DNA from: an uncultured Eubacteriales bacterium
GTDB lineage: Bacteria; Bacillota; Clostridia; Oscillospirales; Acutalibacteraceae
Length of the DNA: 6,469 bases
Direction: 5' to 3'
Assembly (NCBI GenBank): GCA_900319255.1
Contig: ONNU01000055.1
Span: forward strand, 1 to 6,469
Part shown: one piece after another, positions 5,246 through 6,469 of the stretch
Numbering within the stretch: the first letter of the stretch is position 1
How the letters are laid out: every line of letters begins with the position of its first letter
Made by a program: the position numbers and the translations under genes
Notes under the pieces: generated by a model
Database searches by the model: none
The model's input: the letters and a program-made list of their open reading frames with translations, nothing else
What the model was told of the DNA's origin: nothing

Positions 5246-5267
5246 GAAATGAAAGGGGGACATATGA

Positions 5268-5990
5268 ATGAATAGTGAACAGTTTATTGATTCCGCAGGG
5301 AAGATGGCTATGGAGCTTGCAGAAATTACGCAGAATATGGATATGAGCGAGGAAAGTATGCTTGATCTTATCGGTGACAGCCTGCTTCCGGTGGAACAGT
5401 TCTTTGCAAATTATAACTGCGCAATAATGGAGATCGAAACAAAATTCAAGGTACTTAATGAACAATTCTCGCTGAAATATGACGGCAACCCTATTGAATC
5501 TATACATTCAAGAGTAAAGGACTATGACAGTATCATCCGGAAGGTGATAAGAAAAAATATCCCTCGGGATCTGCAGTCTATCGAGGAAAAAATAAATGAT
5601 ATCGCCGGAGTAAGAGTGGTCTGCTCCTTTGTGGATGATATCTACCGCCTTGCCGACTGCCTGCTGCGTCAGGATGATATCACCCTTATCAGAAAAAAGG
5701 ACTATATCAAAAACCCCAAGCCCACCGGCTACAGAAGCCTGCATCTTATCGTATCTGTGCCTATCTTCCTTGAAAATGAAAAAAAGGATGTCAAGGTGGA
5801 GGTGCAGCTGAGAACCATCGCTATGGATTTCTGGGCAAGTCTTGAGCATAAGATGAGGTATAAAAAGAATATCTCTCCGGAAATGCTGGAAAAGCTTTCC
5901 CATGAGCTTACAGACTGCGCGGAGATCAGTTCCTCCCTCGACAGCAGGATGCAGAATGTAAGAAATCTGATATTAGCCGAAAATGCTTGA
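5268..5990 (+). CDS. Small alarmone synthetase, (p)ppGpp synthetase (RelA/SpoT domain only)
   Basis: A 240-residue stand-alone RelA/SpoT synthetase domain protein. It would transfer pyrophosphate from ATP to GDP or GTP to make the stringent-response alarmone (p)ppGpp in the cytosol. Visible motifs: ATP-binding HSRVKDYDSIIRKVIRK (80-96), DIAGVRVVCSFVDDIYRL (111-128, metal-binding D111), KDYIKNPKPTGYRSLH (144-159, the G-loop type GYRS), and EVQLRTIAMDFWASLEHKMRYK (178-199, catalytic E178). There is no HD hydrolase domain before it and no TGS/ACT domain after it, as in RelQ/YjbM and RelP/YwaC. It is somewhat longer than those (about 210 residues) because of a helical N-terminal extension of about 45 residues. 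ATG 5268 has AAGGGGG (5253-5259) 8 nt upstream; an out-of-frame ATG lies at 5264. Transcription probably starts at 5086; alaS follows from its own promoter. Confidence 0.9.
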   Translation: MNSEQFIDSAGKMAMELAEITQNMDMSEESMLDLIGDSLLPVEQFFANYNCAIMEIETKFKVLNEQFSLKYDGNPIESIHSRVKDYDSIIRKVIRKNIPRDLQSIEEKINDIAGVRVVCSFVDDIYRLADCLLRQDDITLIRKKDYIKNPKPTGYRSLHLIVSVPIFLENEKKDVKVEVQLRTIAMDFWASLEHKMRYKKNISPEMLEKLSHELTDCAEISSSLDSRMQNVRNLILAENA

Positions 5991-6014
5991 CAAAACTGCA
6001 AAATGGTTTATAAT
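5987..6014 (+). promoter_or_regulatory. Promoter of the T-box leader and alaS
   Basis: A perfect TTGACA (5987-5992) and a perfect TATAAT (6009-6014) are separated by 16 bp. The -35 box overlaps the TGA stop (5988-5990) of the alarmone synthetase gene. Transcription should start near 6020, just before a small GACC/GGTC hairpin (6025-6037). Confidence 0.85.
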
Positions 6015-6059
6015 TGTATAGGCTGACCTCTTTGGTCGTAAATTGAATAGCAGGAGAAA

Positions 6060-6104
6060 ATGCAGCGGAAATTTTGCGCGGCGGAGTATCCTTTATGGCT
6101 GTGA
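6060..6104 (+). CDS. Possible 14-codon leader peptide in the alaS leader
   Basis: ATG at 6060 opens a frame reading MQRKFCAAEYPLWL and ending at TGA (6102-6104). AGGAG (6052-6056) precedes it, but the gap to ATG is only 3 nt, shorter than normal. The frame contains two adjacent alanine GCG codons and overlaps the 5' base of T-box stem I. It may be chance, since T-box leaders do not need a peptide. Confidence 0.2.
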   Translation: MQRKFCAAEYPLWL

Positions 6105-6318
6105 TGAGAAAAAGAACGGTACTTCACTGAAGAGAGGGGAGCAATGGTGTGATATCCCTGTGAAAAGACCCTTCGGGCTGACTCGGAGCTTCTGCGCAAA
6201 AACGCAGCGTGCTGACCGCGTTAAGGTCGTTTGAGTGGTATGCGGCAGAATATGCTGCGTACAATTTGGGTGGTAACACGGATCCTTTCGTCCCATGATG
6301 AAGGGGTTCGTGTTTTTT
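6092..6318 (+). promoter_or_regulatory. T-box leader (tRNA-Ala-responsive riboswitch)
   Basis: Stem I runs from about 6098 (GCT, GAG at 6106-6108) to 6189 (CTC, AGC), with a distal AGAGAGGGGAGCAATGGTGTGA region (6131-6152) typical of T-boxes. The specifier GCT (alanine, 6177-6179) stands before GACTCGGAGC. Further hairpins are CTGCG/CGCAG (6192-6207), GACC/GGTC (6214-6228) and GCGGCA/TGCTGC (6242-6258, stem III). The T-box sequence TTTGGGTGGTAACACGG spans 6265-6281. Its UGGU (6271-6274) can pair with the NCCA end of uncharged tRNA-Ala, the U matching discriminator A. The antiterminator pairs TGGG (6267-6270) with CCCA (6292-6295) and ACGGA (6278-6282) with TTCGT (6287-6291). Uncharged tRNA-Ala should permit read-through into alaS. 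Confidence 0.93.
6276..6318 (+). terminator. Terminator of the alaS T-box
   Basis: ACACG (6276-6280) pairs with CGTGT (6309-6313), and TCCTTTC (6283-6289) pairs with GAAGGGG (6300-6306), followed by a run of T residues (6313-6318). It shares bases with the antiterminator, so the two are mutually exclusive. Confidence 0.88.
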
Positions 6319-6365
6319 GCTTGAAATTCAGTAAGGCTTATGGAGAATGAAAGGAGAAAAAAGAA

Positions 6366-6469
6366 ATGGAATGGACAGGACTTAATGAGCTGAGGGAAAA
6401 ATATCTTTCCTTCTTTGAATCAAAGGGACATCTCAGACTCCCCAGCTTCCCGCTTATACCGAGAGATGA
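6366..6469 (+). CDS. alaS: Alanyl-tRNA synthetase, N-terminal fragment (cut by window end)
   Basis: Only 34 complete codons are present. They begin MEWTGLNELREKYLSFFESK and continue GHLRLPSFPLIPRD. This is the start of the class II AlaRS catalytic domain: the helix ending FFESKGH and the following P.S..LIP.D segment match the family and precede motif 1. AAGGAG (6351-6356) lies 9 nt before ATG. The enzyme charges tRNA-Ala. The T-box with an alanine GCT specifier directly upstream supports the call independently. The gene continues past the window; the final TGA letters are out of frame (GAT GA.) and are not a stop. Confidence 0.95.
   Translation, partial: MEWTGLNELREKYLSFFESKGHLRLPSFPLIPRD

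Noticed and set aside
5136..5507. Open frame of 123 codons on the minus strand
   Set aside because: It is antisense to the start of the alarmone synthetase and to repeat R4, with no family resemblance.
6467..6469. Apparent TGA at the window end
   Set aside because: It is out of frame with alaS; the last full codon is GAT (Asp), so alaS is cut by the window, not terminated.

Overview
The window looks like chromosomal DNA of a Clostridia-class Firmicute, most likely a Ruminococcus-type gut bacterium. This is an inference from strong AGGAGG-type ribosome binding sites, consensus sigma-A promoters, a T-box leader ahead of alaS, LytS-type signalling and the style of the AlaRS N-terminus. No rRNA, tRNA, CRISPR array or transposase gene was found. 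All convincing genes are on the + strand.

Layout. (1) 1-3000: a consensus promoter inside a repeat element drives an Rsm22-type methyltransferase. It is followed 35 nt later by a LytS-type membrane histidine kinase, whose 3' end overlaps a response regulator by 20 nt. The regulator carries an XRE/Cro-type DNA-binding domain instead of the usual LytTR domain. (2) 3000-3670: a dispersed ~100-bp repeat (minus orientation), then a guanine-deaminase-like CDA-fold enzyme. (3) 3700-4480: a consensus promoter with a small inverted repeat on its -35, a structured leader, an ECF sigma factor, what may be the 13-codon relic of a downstream (anti-sigma?) gene, and a strong intrinsic terminator. (4) 4480-5267: about 800 bp without a credible gene. 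It holds copies of two dispersed repeat families, called S and R here. S is a ~100-bp element. R is a hairpin mosaic built around TTGACACCGGCGGCACG. (5) 5268-5990: a stand-alone small alarmone (p)ppGpp synthetase. (6) 5987-6469: a promoter whose -35 overlaps the synthetase stop codon, a complete T-box leader with an Ala (GCT) specifier, and the first 34 codons of alaS, cut by the window edge.

How it fits together. Two sensing systems sit side by side at the right end. One makes the stringent-response alarmone; the other raises alanyl-tRNA synthetase expression when tRNA-Ala is uncharged. The left part joins ribosome-related methylation to a two-component system with an unusual output domain. 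The most unusual material is the repeat pair: R copies lie directly upstream of both the methyltransferase and the alarmone synthetase and contain or abut promoter-like boxes. They may be regulatory or mobile elements.
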